This document shows, piece by piece, positions 41,776-51,451 of a DNA stretch of 64,000 bases. The stretch comes from Algoriphagus lutimaris (lineage in GTDB: Bacteria > Bacteroidota > Bacteroidia > Cytophagales > Cyclobacteriaceae): contig NZ_JAFIDJ010000001.1 in the NCBI RefSeq assembly GCF_017051705.1, forward strand, positions 310,001-374,000, in the 5' to 3' direction. A program made the translations under genes and the position numbers. Position 1 is the stretch's first letter. Every line of letters begins with the position of its first letter. Below the pieces are notes generated by a model, which was not told the origin of the DNA, ran no database searches, and was given only the letters and a program-made list of their open reading frames with translations.

Positions 41776-42657
41776 ATGAAAGCTTTTAAAAGGGCATTTT
41801 ATGTGCTTTTTTTAATTTTCGCGATGGGTTTTTCCCTAAGTTATGAAGCTCAAGCACAGGATAAAACGGATATTTTATTCTTGAAAAGTGGGGAGAAAAA
41901 AGAAGGTAAAGTAACGGGGATTACAACTTCACATGTCAAATTCAGGTATATAGGCGAAGAATTTGATTATGAAATTCCAAAAACAGATTTAGCGAAGATC
42001 CAATTTTCCAGTGGGAGGGAAGAAGTATTTGAGGTCGCTGAAACTGGAGCAACGGTAAGCACTTTACCTCCTCCTCCAAATGCTGCAGATGCCCATAATA
42101 AGATAGCAGTTTTACCTTTTCAGTTTATTAGCAATGATCCAAGTATGGATTCTAATTCCTTAAGTAATCTGGCTCAAAACACAACTGCGAATTCTATTCG
42201 AGAGCAATATGGAAACTTGATGTTGCAGGATCCGATGACCACCAACGCCTTGCTAGCGAAGAGTAATATTGACCAATCCAACATCACTTCCATGACACCT
42301 GCAGAAGTAGCGAATTTGTTGGGGGTGGAGTATGTGGTTTATGGTACTGTCAACTTAACAAACAAAGGAGCCTCTACTTATGGCAGCTCAGGCACTACTT
42401 ACAAAGAGCGAGAAAAAACAGATTACAACAGAGGGAAGACTGATGAGCGAACCAAAGGAAGTGCTTTTACCTCTTCAAGTTCCTCAACGACCATTGAGTA
42501 TGATACTTCTGTGGACTTCCGATTATTTAATAACCAGGGTACAAACTTATACTCTGATTCCAGACATGTTTTTGGGAGTGATGTGAACTCCTATGAAAAT
42601 GGAATTAACTACATGATCAAAAGGACGCCATTTGGTTCTAAATACGGAAAAAAGTGA
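41776..42657 (+). CDS. Secreted protein with CsgG-like domain
   Basis: 293 residues. Signal peptide ends EAQAQ. Residues 30-90 form a small beta domain (DILFLKSGEKKEGKVTGITT, FDYEIPKTDLAKIQFSSGRE), common before other domains in Bacteroidota. From residue 108 KIAVLPFQFISNDPSMDSNSL and LLGVEYVVYGTVNLT resemble the periplasmic CsgG/FlgO-like fold. A Ser/Thr-rich stretch follows near 200-235. It is single-gene, ended by a bidirectional terminator. The role, perhaps envelope assembly, is a guess. Confidence 0.72.
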   Translation: MKAFKRAFYVLFLIFAMGFSLSYEAQAQDKTDILFLKSGEKKEGKVTGITTSHVKFRYIGEEFDYEIPKTDLAKIQFSSGREEVFEVAETGATVSTLPPPPNAADAHNKIAVLPFQFISNDPSMDSNSLSNLAQNTTANSIREQYGNLMLQDPMTTNALLAKSNIDQSNITSMTPAEVANLLGVEYVVYGTVNLTNKGASTYGSSGTTYKEREKTDYNRGKTDERTKGSAFTSSSSSTTIEYDTSVDFRLFNNQGTNLYSDSRHVFGSDVNSYENGINYMIKRTPFGSKYGKK

Positions 42658-42673
42658 TTTTAATAATACCGAT

Positions 42674-42713
42674 AAAAAAAGCAGGTCTGAAAATTTCCAG
42701 ACCTGCTTTTTTT
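42674..42713. terminator. Bidirectional terminator between CsgG-like gene and ACBP
   Basis: GCAGGTCTG (42681-42689) pairs exactly with CAGACCTGC (42698-42706), flanked by a run of A and a run of T, serving both convergent genes. Confidence 0.92.
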
Positions 42714-42972
42714 ATAAATAAGACTTAGAAAGCTCTTCTACCAGTTCAATGTATTCTTTTTCAGCCTCAGACTTAGACTTGCCTTTCAAGTTTAGCCAGC
42801 TATGGTATTTCGCTGCCGCCTTAAAGTCGAATCCTCCTGGTTTTTCTCCTGTATTATCCCCTTCGGTGGCCTGCTTATAAAGGCCATATAGTTTGAGGAG
42901 CTCTTCATTAGAAGGCTTTTGCGTAAATTTCTTGGTTAAATCAATCGCTTGGTGTAGATTTTCTAATTTCAT
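42712..42972 (-). CDS. Acyl-CoA-binding protein
   Basis: 86 residues, the full length of the four-helix ACBP family. Signatures: KKFTQKPSNEELLKLYGLYK, EGDNTGEKPGGFDFKAAAKY and WLNLKGKSKSEAEKEYIELV. It binds long-chain acyl-CoA in the cytoplasm. The single gene lies between two hairpin terminators and converges with the CsgG-like gene. Confidence 0.95.
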   Translation of the reverse strand: MKLENLHQAIDLTKKFTQKPSNEELLKLYGLYKQATEGDNTGEKPGGFDFKAAAKYHSWLNLKGKSKSEAEKEYIELVEELSKSYL

Positions 42973-43043
42973 AGTAAACTGGTTTAGGCTATTTTAGTTT
43001 CCAAATATTGCGCCAATTTCAGAATTAATGAAATGTATAGGTA

Positions 43044-43078
43044 TAAAAAAAGCCAGCGTTAGTGCTGGCTTTTTTTTT
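43044..43078 (-). terminator. Terminator of gltA
   Basis: AGCCAGC (43051-43057) pairs with GCTGGCT (43064-43070); an A run at 43044-43050 gives the T tract on the minus strand and the plus side is T-rich too. Confidence 0.88.
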
Positions 43079-43094
43079 GTAATTCAGGAATAAA

Positions 43095-44381
43095 TTATCT
43101 CTTATTCATGGAAACATATTCGCGTTCGTTTGCTCCCACATAGACTTGTCTTGGACGTCCAATAGGCTCGTTATTTTCACGCATTTCTTTCCATTGCGCA
43201 ATCCATCCTGGAAGTCTTCCTAATGCAAACATCACAGTAAACATATCGGTAGGAATTCCTAGTGCTCTATAGATGATACCTGAATAAAAGTCTACGTTTG
43301 GATATAACTTTCTATCGATAAAGTATTGGTCATTCAATGCAGCATGCTCCAATTCTTTAGCAATATCCAAGACCGGGTCATTTACACCTAATTTGGTCAA
43401 TACATCATCAGCAGCTTTTTTAATGATTTTTGCTCTTGGATCGAAGTTTTTATATACTCTATGTCCAAAGCCCATTAATCTAAATGGATCATTTTTGTCT
43501 TTTGCTTTGTCCAGATATTTCTTAGCATCTCCGCCATCCGCTTTAATCGCTTCAAGCATTTCAATCACCGACTGGTTCGCTCCACCGTGTAGGGGACCCC
43601 AAAGCGCATTGATTCCAGCAGAGATAGAAGCATAAATACTAGCTTGAGAGGAACCAACAATTCTTACAGTAGAAGTAGAACAGTTTTGCTCATGGTCTGC
43701 ATGTAAAATCAATAATTTATCCAAAGCAGAAGCAACTACTGGATCTACATCGTACTTTTCAGCTGGAAGTGCGAACATCATTTTTAGGAAGTTCGAACAG
43801 TAATCCAATGAATTGTCAGGGTAATTTACTGGATGTCCAATTTCATTTTTATATGCCCATGTAGCAAAAGTTGGCATTTTCGCTAGCAATCGAATAATGC
43901 TCATATTTACTTCATCCTCACTTCTATTCGGGTTCAATGATTCTGGATAGAAAGCAGTCAAAGAACAAATCAAAGAAGAAAGTACTCCCATTGGGTGAGA
44001 ATTAGAAGGGAAACCTTCCAGAATTTTTTTGATATCTTCGTGTACTAGCGTATGGTGAGTGATTTCTTTAGAAAAGGATTCATACTCAGCCTGCGTAGGA
44101 AGCTCACCATAAATTAATAAGTAGGCGACCTCTAGGAAAGTTGACTTTTCTGCAAGATCTTCAATTTTATAACCTCTGTAGCGAAGGATACCTTCTTCAC
44201 CATCTAAAAATGTAATTGCACTGGTAGTTGAACCAGTGTTTTTAAATCCCGGATCAAGGGTGATTAAACCGGAAGCTCCTCGAAGCTTTGCAATGTCAAT
44301 TGCAGATTCATTTTCTGTGCCGGTAATTACCGGGAATTCATACTCTTGTCCTTTGTAGGACAACTTAGCGGATTCAGACAT
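43095..44381 (-). CDS. gltA: Citrate synthase
   Basis: 428 residues. It condenses oxaloacetate and acetyl-CoA to citrate. The hexameric, NADH-type long form is indicated by the N-terminal beta extension (KLSYKGQEYEFPVITGTENE) before the core. Active-site segments: LHADHEQNCSTSTVRIVGS, WGPLHGGANQSVIEML, MGFGHRVYKNFDPRA, NVDFYSGIIYRALG and GWIAQWKEMRENNEPIGRPR. It is single-gene with its own terminator; a gap of about 240 bases separates it from the bacilliredoxin gene. Confidence 0.97.
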   Translation of the reverse strand: MSESAKLSYKGQEYEFPVITGTENESAIDIAKLRGASGLITLDPGFKNTGSTTSAITFLDGEEGILRYRGYKIEDLAEKSTFLEVAYLLIYGELPTQAEYESFSKEITHHTLVHEDIKKILEGFPSNSHPMGVLSSLICSLTAFYPESLNPNRSEDEVNMSIIRLLAKMPTFATWAYKNEIGHPVNYPDNSLDYCSNFLKMMFALPAEKYDVDPVVASALDKLLILHADHEQNCSTSTVRIVGSSQASIYASISAGINALWGPLHGGANQSVIEMLEAIKADGGDAKKYLDKAKDKNDPFRLMGFGHRVYKNFDPRAKIIKKAADDVLTKLGVNDPVLDIAKELEHAALNDQYFIDRKLYPNVDFYSGIIYRALGIPTDMFTVMFALGRLPGWIAQWKEMRENNEPIGRPRQVYVGANEREYVSMNKR

Positions 44382-44595
44382 ATAACAGGTTTGTTTGGAT
44401 TGCTCTTTAGAAAAAACTTAGAATTTCGGGCTTAAGTTAATAAAAGCATGTTGTTTTTTGGATGATAATTGTATTAAGGGAGATATAATTCTTCGATTAA
44501 TTGATAAACTGACTTAATCGCAGAAAGTTTATAGGATATTTTGAATAATTAACTGCATGTTTTTTATCCCAGATATCTACTATCTCCAATAGTTG

Positions 44596-44625
44596 AATAA
44601 AAAAAGCCCCGCAGGGCTATTTTTA
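44596..44625 (-). terminator. Terminator of the suf operon
   Basis: AGCCC / GGGCT (44605-44609 with 44614-44618) with loop CGCA; the A run 44598-44605 gives T residues on the minus strand directly after the bacilliredoxin stop. Confidence 0.75.
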
Positions 44626-45048
44626 TTAAGCACAAAAGTGCTCAAATACTTCCACTAGGTGGTCTCCGATCATTTTGGCATTTCTTCCCTCGATGTGGTG
44701 ACGCTCAATAAAATGAACTAATTCACCGTCTTTGAATAAGGCCATAGCTGGAGAAGATGGAGGGTAAGGAAGCACGATCTCTCTGAACTTATCGACTGCC
44801 TCTCTATCATTTCCTGCAAATACAGTTCCTAGGACATCAGGTTTTACTTTTGCATGATCTAAAGCATATTTCACTCCAGGTCTTGCAGCACCTGCTGCAC
44901 ACCCACATACTGAGTTTACTACTACAAATGTGGTTCCTTTTTGGTCTGGACCAAGTTTTTCAGCAACAATTTCGGCTGTTCTAAACTCCTCAAAACCTTC
45001 ATTAGAAAGTTCTGCTCTCATTGGAGCAATTAATTCTTCTGGATACAT
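44626..45048 (-). CDS. BrxA/BrxB-family bacilliredoxin
   Basis: 140 residues, thioredoxin-like. The redox motif is C48-G-C50 in VNSVCGCAAGAARPG, typical of the YphP/YqiW family that removes bacillithiol from proteins in Bacillus. In Bacteroidota a role with bacillithiol or another low-molecular-weight thiol is inferred. It is the last gene of the suf operon, 23 bases after DUF59, which points to redox protection of Fe-S assembly or of its target proteins. Confidence 0.93.
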   Translation of the reverse strand: MYPEELIAPMRAELSNEGFEEFRTAEIVAEKLGPDQKGTTFVVVNSVCGCAAGAARPGVKYALDHAKVKPDVLGTVFAGNDREAVDKFREIVLPYPPSSPAMALFKDGELVHFIERHHIEGRNAKMIGDHLVEVFEHFCA

Positions 45049-45071
45049 ATGTTCTATTATTTAAAGTCTAT

Positions 45072-45410
45072 TTATAAAAAACCTAATTCTAATTTCGCTG
45101 CTTCAGACATCATATCTTGAGAATAAGGCGGATCAAAAGTAAGTTCAACTTCTACATTACTAATTCCCTGAATCTGCTGGATTTTATCCTTCACTTCTGA
45201 TGGGATAAATTCTGCCGAAGGGCAATTTGGAGAGGTTAATGTCATAAGTACATAGACATTATTTACGGGATATACTGTTATCTCATAAATTAACCCTAAT
45301 TCATAAACGTCTACAGGTATTTCAGGATCATAAACCTGTTTGATAGCAGTAACAACTTTCTCCTTCAAATCTGTTATTTGTCCCACACTTGTATTGTTTT
45401 CAGTTTCCAT
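45072..45410 (-). CDS. DUF59 (MIP18/SufT-like) Fe-S assembly protein
   Basis: 112 residues. DUF59 core: VVTAIKQVYDPEIPVDVYEL near 19-38 and VLMTLTSPNCPSAEFIPSEV with the conserved Cys. These proteins assist Fe-S cluster assembly or transfer. It lies three bases after sufE and before the bacilliredoxin. Confidence 0.92.
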   Translation of the reverse strand: METENNTSVGQITDLKEKVVTAIKQVYDPEIPVDVYELGLIYEITVYPVNNVYVLMTLTSPNCPSAEFIPSEVKDKIQQIQGISNVEVELTFDPPYSQDMMSEAAKLELGFL

Positions 45411-45413
45411 GAA

Positions 45414-45845
45414 TTAGGCGTTTTGTTTGGTTTGTAAGGCCAATGCATACAATTTCATTTGTTTGATCATTGCAGCCAGCCCATTGGAGCGTTGACTTCC
45501 AATAATGCCACCCATGCCTATTCGATTGATAAAATCTAAATTAGCGTCGATGATTTCCTTTGGGGTCCGATCATTTAGAACTCTGATTAATAACGAAATC
45601 AGACCTTTGGTAATATCAGTATTCGAGTCGGCTTGATAATGGACTCTTCCATCTTTGTCATCCGCGATTAACCAAACTTTAGATTGGCAACCCTTGATGA
45701 TATTTTCTTCCACTCGCTCACTATCAGGAAAACTTTCAAGGTTGGCACCAAGTTCCATTATATAAAAAATGGTACTCTCTTTGTCATCCCCGAGGATTTC
45801 AAATTCACTGATTATTTCATTTTGAATTTCCTGAATACTGCTCAT
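45414..45845 (-). CDS. sufE: SufE sulfur acceptor
   Basis: 143 residues. SufE accepts persulfide sulfur from SufS at Cys53 in NIIKGCQSKVW and passes it to SufB. The opening EIQNEIISEFEILGD and GGIIGSQRSNGLAAMIKQMK match the family. Its start overlaps the sufS stop by four bases. Confidence 0.95.
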   Translation of the reverse strand: MSSIQEIQNEIISEFEILGDDKESTIFYIMELGANLESFPDSERVEENIIKGCQSKVWLIADDKDGRVHYQADSNTDITKGLISLLIRVLNDRTPKEIIDANLDFINRIGMGGIIGSQRSNGLAAMIKQMKLYALALQTKQNA

Positions 45846-47065
45846 TTATTTTTTATTCTTGCGATTCTGGCGACGCCTTCTGCTAGTTGTTCAATTTCTG
45901 ATTTGGAATTGTAAACAGCAAACGAAGCTCTAACAGTTCCCTCGAGACCAAGTCTTTTCATTAAAGGTTGAGTACAATGATGACCAGTTCTTACGGCAAT
46001 TCCTCTTGCATCCAACATCACGCCTACATCAAAGGGATGCATTCCATTGATATTAAATGACAGCACACTTACTTTATTAGAGGCTGTTCCCACGGGGATA
46101 AAACCTTTGATCGGCAAAAGTAATTCATTGGCATAAGCCAACAAACTATCTTCATGCTCTTTAATTTTAGATTTTCCAATTTCACGGATAAAATCCAATG
46201 CATACTTAAATGCAATGACGTCTCCTATGTTTGGAGTTCCAGCTTCAAATTTGAAAGGAATATCATTGAAAGTAGTCTTCTCAAAACTTACCTCCTTGAT
46301 CATTTCACCCCCACCCTGGAAAGGAGGCATAGACTCTAATAATTCTCTTTTACCATAAAGTACGCCAAGGCCAGTAGGCCCGTATAATTTATGTGCAGAT
46401 AAAGCGAGGAAATCACAGTTCAATTTTTGGACATCTATTTCCAAATGACTGGTAGATTGCGCTCCATCCAACAGGACTTTGGCTCCTGCTTTATGAGCAG
46501 CTTCAATAACCCGTTCTACTGGATTGATAGTGCCCAACGCATTTGAAGCGTGTACCACACTGACCAATTTGGTTTTTGGGCTAAGAAGTTTTTCAAACTC
46601 TTCAAAAAGGATCTCTCCGGCATCATTGATGGGGATTACCTTTAATATCGCCCCTTTTTCTTCGCAAAGTATTTGCCACGGAACTATGTTGGAATGATGC
46701 TCTAACGTGGAAATTATGATTTCATCACCTTCGTTGATGAATTTTCTTCCAAAAGTGTAGGCAACTAAATTGATGCTTTCTGTCGTGCCTTTTGTGAAGA
46801 TAATTTCGGCAGATTCCCTGGCATTAATAAAATGCTGAACAGCCTCTCTCGAATCCTCAAAATATCGGGTAGATCGATCAGCTAAGGCATGAGCCCCTCT
46901 ATGAATATTGGCATTGTCATGAAGATAATATCCACTCAAAGAGTCAATGACCGTTTGTGGCTTCTGCGTGGTGGCTGCATTGTCAAAATAGATCAAAGGC
47001 TTCCCATGTACCTCTTGATGAAGTATAGGGAACATCTGTCTAATTTTATCAATAGGGAAACTCAT
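45842..47065 (-). CDS. sufS: SufS cysteine desulfurase
   Basis: 407 residues. PLP-dependent group II cysteine desulfurase that releases sulfur from cysteine for Fe-S assembly. PLP-lysine K226 is in LSAHKLYGPTG, and the reactive Cys364 in RTGHHCTQPLM; both numbers match E. coli SufS. LEHHSNIVPWQ and NIHRGAHALADRST are further signatures. It follows sufD by seven bases and overlaps sufE. Confidence 0.97.
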   Translation of the reverse strand: MSFPIDKIRQMFPILHQEVHGKPLIYFDNAATTQKPQTVIDSLSGYYLHDNANIHRGAHALADRSTRYFEDSREAVQHFINARESAEIIFTKGTTESINLVAYTFGRKFINEGDEIIISTLEHHSNIVPWQILCEEKGAILKVIPINDAGEILFEEFEKLLSPKTKLVSVVHASNALGTINPVERVIEAAHKAGAKVLLDGAQSTSHLEIDVQKLNCDFLALSAHKLYGPTGLGVLYGKRELLESMPPFQGGGEMIKEVSFEKTTFNDIPFKFEAGTPNIGDVIAFKYALDFIREIGKSKIKEHEDSLLAYANELLLPIKGFIPVGTASNKVSVLSFNINGMHPFDVGVMLDARGIAVRTGHHCTQPLMKRLGLEGTVRASFAVYNSKSEIEQLAEGVARIARIKNK

Positions 47066-47072
47066 TCAATAA

Positions 47073-48341
47073 TTAGAAATTACTCCCAAGTCTATTTTGT
47101 ACCAAGTTGATGCAATACTCTCTAAAGCTGTCATTTTGGATATGTTCCAATACTTCTCCAGCGAATGCATAAAGAAGTAATCCTTTAGCTTGTAATTTAT
47201 CGATTCCTCTCGCTTGAAGGTAAAATAAAGCCTCCTCGTCCAATTGTCCAGTAGTACATCCATGGGAACACTTCACATCATCTGCCCAAATTTCCAATTG
47301 TGGTTTCGTATTGACAATTGCATCTTCGGAAAGAAGGATGTTATTGTTTTGTTGGAATGCATTCGTTTTTTGAGCATCCTGTCTAACAAAGATTTTACCG
47401 TTGAAAACCCCTCTGGACTGATCTGCTAAGATTCCTTTATATAATTCATTGGATTCTGCGTGGGGAATGGTGTGGTCCACATTGGTATGATTATCTACAT
47501 GTGTTTTACCATTCAAAAGATAAATTCCATACATGTTTCCTTCTGAATTGCTCCCCAGAAGATTCAGGGAAAGGTTATTTCTTACCATTTCTCCAGATAG
47601 GGAAATAGTAACAGAAGTAAATCGGGAATCTTGAAGTAGGTTTGTTTCAATATTGCTTACCTCGATTGCATTCTTTCCTTCATTTTGCAATCTATAATAT
47701 CTAATCTGAGAGTTTAAGCCACCTTTGATTTCCACTACTTTATTGACAAAATAAGGCTTGTCACTATTATTAATAGTGTGGGTTATAAAAGTTACCTCTG
47801 CAAAGTCACCTGCTTCAATCCATACTCTTGGAGAAATAACATCGCCCTCATTGCTCTTGATAAAAGAAAGCAAAAGAATAGGCTTTTCTACTACTTCTTT
47901 TTTAGGGATGGAAATATAAACTCCACCTTCGAAAGATGCTTGATTTAGGGCAGCAAAAGGATCTTTTTCAGCCTTAGCAATACTTCCAATGGCTAAATCT
48001 GATTTCTCATTTAAAGAAGAGAAGTTTAGTTTTTCTACTTCCAGACACAAGTGGTTTTGTAAATGTCCATTGGCAAATACCAATACTGAACCGTCAAATC
48101 CCGTGGGAATAGCAGCTTTTACTTCTTCAGAACTGACCTCAAATGGCTTAGCTCCGGTAATAGAAGTGAGAGATTGCTCCAGCTTTTTGGCGATTGAAGT
48201 AAATTTATATTCTTCTGATTTGAGGGTTGGAAGTCCTTGCTTGGTAAAGCAGACTTTTCCTTCTTTCCTGATATTTTCAAATCCGGCAAAAGAAGATTCC
48301 AAAAATCCTTCAAATAGATTTTCCTTAGTCAGCGTACTCAT
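47073..48341 (-). CDS. sufD: SufD, scaffold complex subunit
   Basis: 422 residues. Forms the SufBC2D scaffold for Fe-S cluster building. Signatures: GLPTLKSEEYKFT near the N terminus, and NNILLSEDAIVNTKPQLEIW, DDVKCSHGCTTGQLDEEALF with YLQARGI at the C-terminal half. It lies 22 bases after sufC and seven bases before sufS. Confidence 0.95.
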   Translation of the reverse strand: MSTLTKENLFEGFLESSFAGFENIRKEGKVCFTKQGLPTLKSEEYKFTSIAKKLEQSLTSITGAKPFEVSSEEVKAAIPTGFDGSVLVFANGHLQNHLCLEVEKLNFSSLNEKSDLAIGSIAKAEKDPFAALNQASFEGGVYISIPKKEVVEKPILLLSFIKSNEGDVISPRVWIEAGDFAEVTFITHTINNSDKPYFVNKVVEIKGGLNSQIRYYRLQNEGKNAIEVSNIETNLLQDSRFTSVTISLSGEMVRNNLSLNLLGSNSEGNMYGIYLLNGKTHVDNHTNVDHTIPHAESNELYKGILADQSRGVFNGKIFVRQDAQKTNAFQQNNNILLSEDAIVNTKPQLEIWADDVKCSHGCTTGQLDEEALFYLQARGIDKLQAKGLLLYAFAGEVLEHIQNDSFREYCINLVQNRLGSNF

Positions 48342-48363
48342 GTTTTTGGGGTTGATGGGAATA

Positions 48364-49128
48364 TCAGACAGTTGCCTCAGAATCTACGGCTTCTTTAATC
48401 CAGTCGTAGCCTTTTTCTTCCAGTTCCAAAGCCAGATCCTTAGTACCGGATTTTACAATTTTTCCTTTGTAAAGCACATGTACAAAATCAGGTACAATGT
48501 AATCCAATAAACGTTGGTAGTGAGTTACTACGATAGTTGCATTATCCTTGGATTTCAATTGGTTCACTCCATTTGAAACTATTCTTAATGCATCGATATC
48601 CAAGCCTGAATCGGTTTCATCCAAAATGGAAAGCGTAGGTTCAAGCATTGCCATCTGGAAAATTTCATTTCTTTTCTTCTCACCTCCTGAAAAACCTTCA
48701 TTCAATGACCTACTTAGAAGTTTTTGGTCGATTTCTACCAACTTCATTTTTTCTTTCATCATGGTCAAGAACTTCACGGCATCCAAAGATTCCAAACCTC
48801 TGTACTCTCTTACTTGGTTTACAGCAGTTCTAAGAAAATTAGTGGAGCTTACCCCGGGAATTTCTACAGGATATTGAAATGCAAGAAATACTCCTTCTCT
48901 TGCTCTATCTTCAGGAGCTAGATCTAAAAGGTCTTTTCCTTTGAAAGATACTTCTCCTTCAGTAACCTCATATTCTTCTCTTCCAGCCAATACAGAAGCC
49001 AAGGTAGATTTACCGGAACCATTTGGTCCCATAATCGCATGGACTTCACCAGCTTTAACTTCCAAATTGATACCTCTCAAAATAGGTGTTCCTTCGATAG
49101 AGGCATGCAGGTTTTTTATACTTAACAT
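48364..49128 (-). CDS. sufC: SufC, Fe-S assembly ATPase
   Basis: 254 residues, ABC-type ATPase. Walker A GPNGSGKST starts at residue 34, the signature FSGGEKKR at 146-153, and Walker B LSILDETDSGLD with Asp170 and Glu171. It powers the SufBCD scaffold. It lies between sufB (39 bases) and sufD (22 bases). Confidence 0.96.
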   Translation of the reverse strand: MLSIKNLHASIEGTPILRGINLEVKAGEVHAIMGPNGSGKSTLASVLAGREEYEVTEGEVSFKGKDLLDLAPEDRAREGVFLAFQYPVEIPGVSSTNFLRTAVNQVREYRGLESLDAVKFLTMMKEKMKLVEIDQKLLSRSLNEGFSGGEKKRNEIFQMAMLEPTLSILDETDSGLDIDALRIVSNGVNQLKSKDNATIVVTHYQRLLDYIVPDFVHVLYKGKIVKSGTKDLALELEEKGYDWIKEAVDSEATV

Positions 49129-49167
49129 ATTCGTATTAATCTTTCAATTTCTAATTTTTAAACTCAC

Positions 49168-50613
49168 TTATCCTACAGAGCCTTCAAGTGTTAGTGCTAG
49201 TAACTTTTGGGCTTCAACTGCAAATTCCATCGGCAATTGATTCAATACTTCTTTCGCATAACCATTAACAATCAGGGCTACTGCATCTTCAGTAGAAATA
49301 CCTCGCTGATTACAATAGAATAGCTGATCTTCTCCAATTTTTGAAGTAGTTGCCTCATGTTCAACTTTCGCAGTAGAATTGTTGATGTCGATGTATGGGA
49401 ATGTATGAGCTCCACATTTATCACCCATTAACAGAGAGTCGCACTGTGAGAAATTTCTAGCATTATCTGCTCTTTTCATCACTTGAACTTGTCCTCTATA
49501 TGAGTTTTGTGATTTTCCTGCAGAGATACCTTTGGATACAATCCGAGATTTGGTGTTTTTACCAATGTGTATCATTTTGGTCCCAGTATCTGCTTGCTGG
49601 TAATTATTTGTAACTGCTACAGAGTAGAATTCTCCGATTGAGTTATCTCCTTTCAAAATGCAAGAAGGGTATTTCCAAGTAACTGCTGAACCAGTTTCTA
49701 CCTGAGTCCAAGATATTTTAGAATTGTCTCCGGCGCATATCCCTCTTTTCGTTACAAAATTGTAGATACCGCCTTTTCCTTCTTTATCACCAGGGAACCA
49801 GTTTTGCACGGTTGAATATTTGACCTCCGCATTTTTGGAAGCATAAATTTCAACTACAGCTGCATGTAGCTGATTTTCATCTCTTTGAGGAGCAGTACAG
49901 CCCTCTAGGTAAGAAACATAAGAATCATCTTCTGCTACTATAAGAGTTCTTTCAAACTGTCCAGTATTGGCAGCATTAATTCTGAAATAAGTAGATAGTT
50001 CCATTGGACATCTTACTCCTTTAGGAATATAACAGAATGAACCATCGGAAAATACTGCTGAGTTTAGTGCTGCGTAATAATTGTCAGTCATAGGAACAAC
50101 AGAACCCAAGTATTTTTTTACCAGTTCTGGATGTTCTTTGACAGCTTCACTAAAGGAGCAGAAAATAATACCAAGTTTAGATAAGGTACCCTTAAAAGTC
50201 GTTGCAACAGAAACTGAATCCAATACTGCGTCTACAGCGATTCCTTGAAGTTTCTTTTGCTCATTAAGATTGATTCCTAATCTTTCATAGATCTGAAGCA
50301 GTTCTGGGTCTACTTCATCTAATGATTTAGGTTTATTATTTTGCTTCGGTGCTGAATAATATCGTAAACTCTGAAGGTCAATTTTAGGGTAAGTGACATT
50401 GGCCCAATTGGGCTCTGTCATATTTTGCCAGGTTTTGAAAGCCTTCAATCTCCACTCAAGTAACCATTGTGGTTCTTCCTTCTTGGCAGAAATCCACTTA
50501 ATGATTTCTTCATTGAGTCCGATAGGGGCTTCATCGGCCTCAAAATTTACAGACCACCCATGTTCGTACTCTTTGGAGGTAAATTCTTCTAAAATCTGAT
50601 TGTCTTTGCTCAT
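49168..50613 (-). CDS. sufB: SufB, Fe-S scaffold subunit
   Basis: 481 residues, the usual SufB length. It builds clusters with SufC and SufD. Signatures: [60 protein letters not shown], and [20 protein letters not shown]. It is the first gene of a seven-gene minus-strand operon; a -7 promoter element lies 38 bases upstream. Confidence 0.97.
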   Translation of the reverse strand: MSKDNQILEEFTSKEYEHGWSVNFEADEAPIGLNEEIIKWISAKKEEPQWLLEWRLKAFKTWQNMTEPNWANVTYPKIDLQSLRYYSAPKQNNKPKSLDEVDPELLQIYERLGINLNEQKKLQGIAVDAVLDSVSVATTFKGTLSKLGIIFCSFSEAVKEHPELVKKYLGSVVPMTDNYYAALNSAVFSDGSFCYIPKGVRCPMELSTYFRINAANTGQFERTLIVAEDDSYVSYLEGCTAPQRDENQLHAAVVEIYASKNAEVKYSTVQNWFPGDKEGKGGIYNFVTKRGICAGDNSKISWTQVETGSAVTWKYPSCILKGDNSIGEFYSVAVTNNYQQADTGTKMIHIGKNTKSRIVSKGISAGKSQNSYRGQVQVMKRADNARNFSQCDSLLMGDKCGAHTFPYIDINNSTAKVEHEATTSKIGEDQLFYCNQRGISTEDAVALIVNGYAKEVLNQLPMEFAVEAQKLLALTLEGSVG

Positions 50614-50650
50614 ATTAGCTAAGTTATTTAGACTAATTACATTTTAACTG

Positions 50651-50658
50651 CGAAGGTA
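50651..50658 (-). promoter_or_regulatory. -7 element upstream of sufB
   Basis: TACCTTCG on the minus strand is one base from TAnnTTTG and is followed by CAG, like many strong Bacteroidota promoters; the -33 side is T-rich without a clear TTTG. No Fur or IscR-type site was recognised. Confidence 0.5.
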
Positions 50659-50764
50659 CAACATATAATGAAAAAATTATGTTCAGAATTATTCGAAAAA
50701 TCTATGATTGATATAATAAATCAATAAAAAGCGGTGTTTCGCTTCAAATTGGCCTTATAAAAGC

Positions 50765-50801
50765 AAAAAATAAGTGTTGAATTTTCAACACTTATTTTTT
50801 T
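50765..50801 (-). terminator. Terminator of the Lrp-type gene
   Basis: Near-perfect inverted repeat AAATAAGTGTTGAA / TTCAACACTTATTT (centre 50782-50783) flanked by A and T runs, lying 54 bases after the lrp stop on the minus strand. Confidence 0.85.
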
Positions 50802-50854
50802 TGAAAAGTCTCAAAAGACTGAATTTTATTTATTTGGATTTAATCCAAATAGAG

Positions 50855-51328
50855 TCATTTCTCTTTATCGAAGAATTGAATTGGTCGATTAATACTCTCC
50901 TCCAGCACGATTAAAGTTTCGGTTCTGTCTATTCCTTCTACTTTTTGGATATTGTCTAAAACCAAGCGCAAGTGATTGGTGTCACGACAGATAATCTTTG
51001 CAAAAATGGAATAATTACCTGTAGTGTAGTAGGCACTAACTACCTCAGAAATGGTTTTTAATTTTTCAATTACATTATCATAAAGAGAACTCTTTTCAAG
51101 ATAGATTCCCAAGAATGCAGAAATATCATAACCTAATTTCGAGAAGTCTATGTTAAGTGTGGCGCTTTTCACAATACCCATATCCTCCAACTTCTTCATT
51201 CGTACGTGAACTGTACCAGATGAAACGAAAACTTTTTTGGCAATTTCCGTGTAAGGAGTCTTTGCATCTTCGTTTAATAATGAGATGATTTTTAGGTCTA
51301 TGTTGTCGATATCTAAAATTTTATCCAT
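50855..51328 (-). CDS. Lrp/AsnC-family transcription regulator
   Basis: 157 residues. The N-terminal helix-turn-helix (LDIDNIDLKIISLLNEDAKT, EIAKKVFVSSGTVHVRMKKL) is followed by a RAM/AsnC ligand-binding domain (AFLGIYLEKSSLYDNVIEKL, SAYYTTGNYSIFAKIIC). It is expected to bind DNA as a dimer or octamer and respond to an amino acid. It has its own terminator and no adjacent biosynthetic gene to reveal the ligand; the suf operon, 240 bases downstream, is probably a separate unit. Confidence 0.93.
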   Translation of the reverse strand: MDKILDIDNIDLKIISLLNEDAKTPYTEIAKKVFVSSGTVHVRMKKLEDMGIVKSATLNIDFSKLGYDISAFLGIYLEKSSLYDNVIEKLKTISEVVSAYYTTGNYSIFAKIICRDTNHLRLVLDNIQKVEGIDRTETLIVLEESINRPIQFFDKEK

Positions 51329-51451
51329 TTTCGGTTATTGGATTTAGATGATTGTTAATGAATGTGCCTGTAAATTAGAGGTTCTTCAAAAAATACCAAA
51401 ATTTTTTTTTCAATTTGTAATTGAATTATAAATCTATTTACTTTGGGTTCG

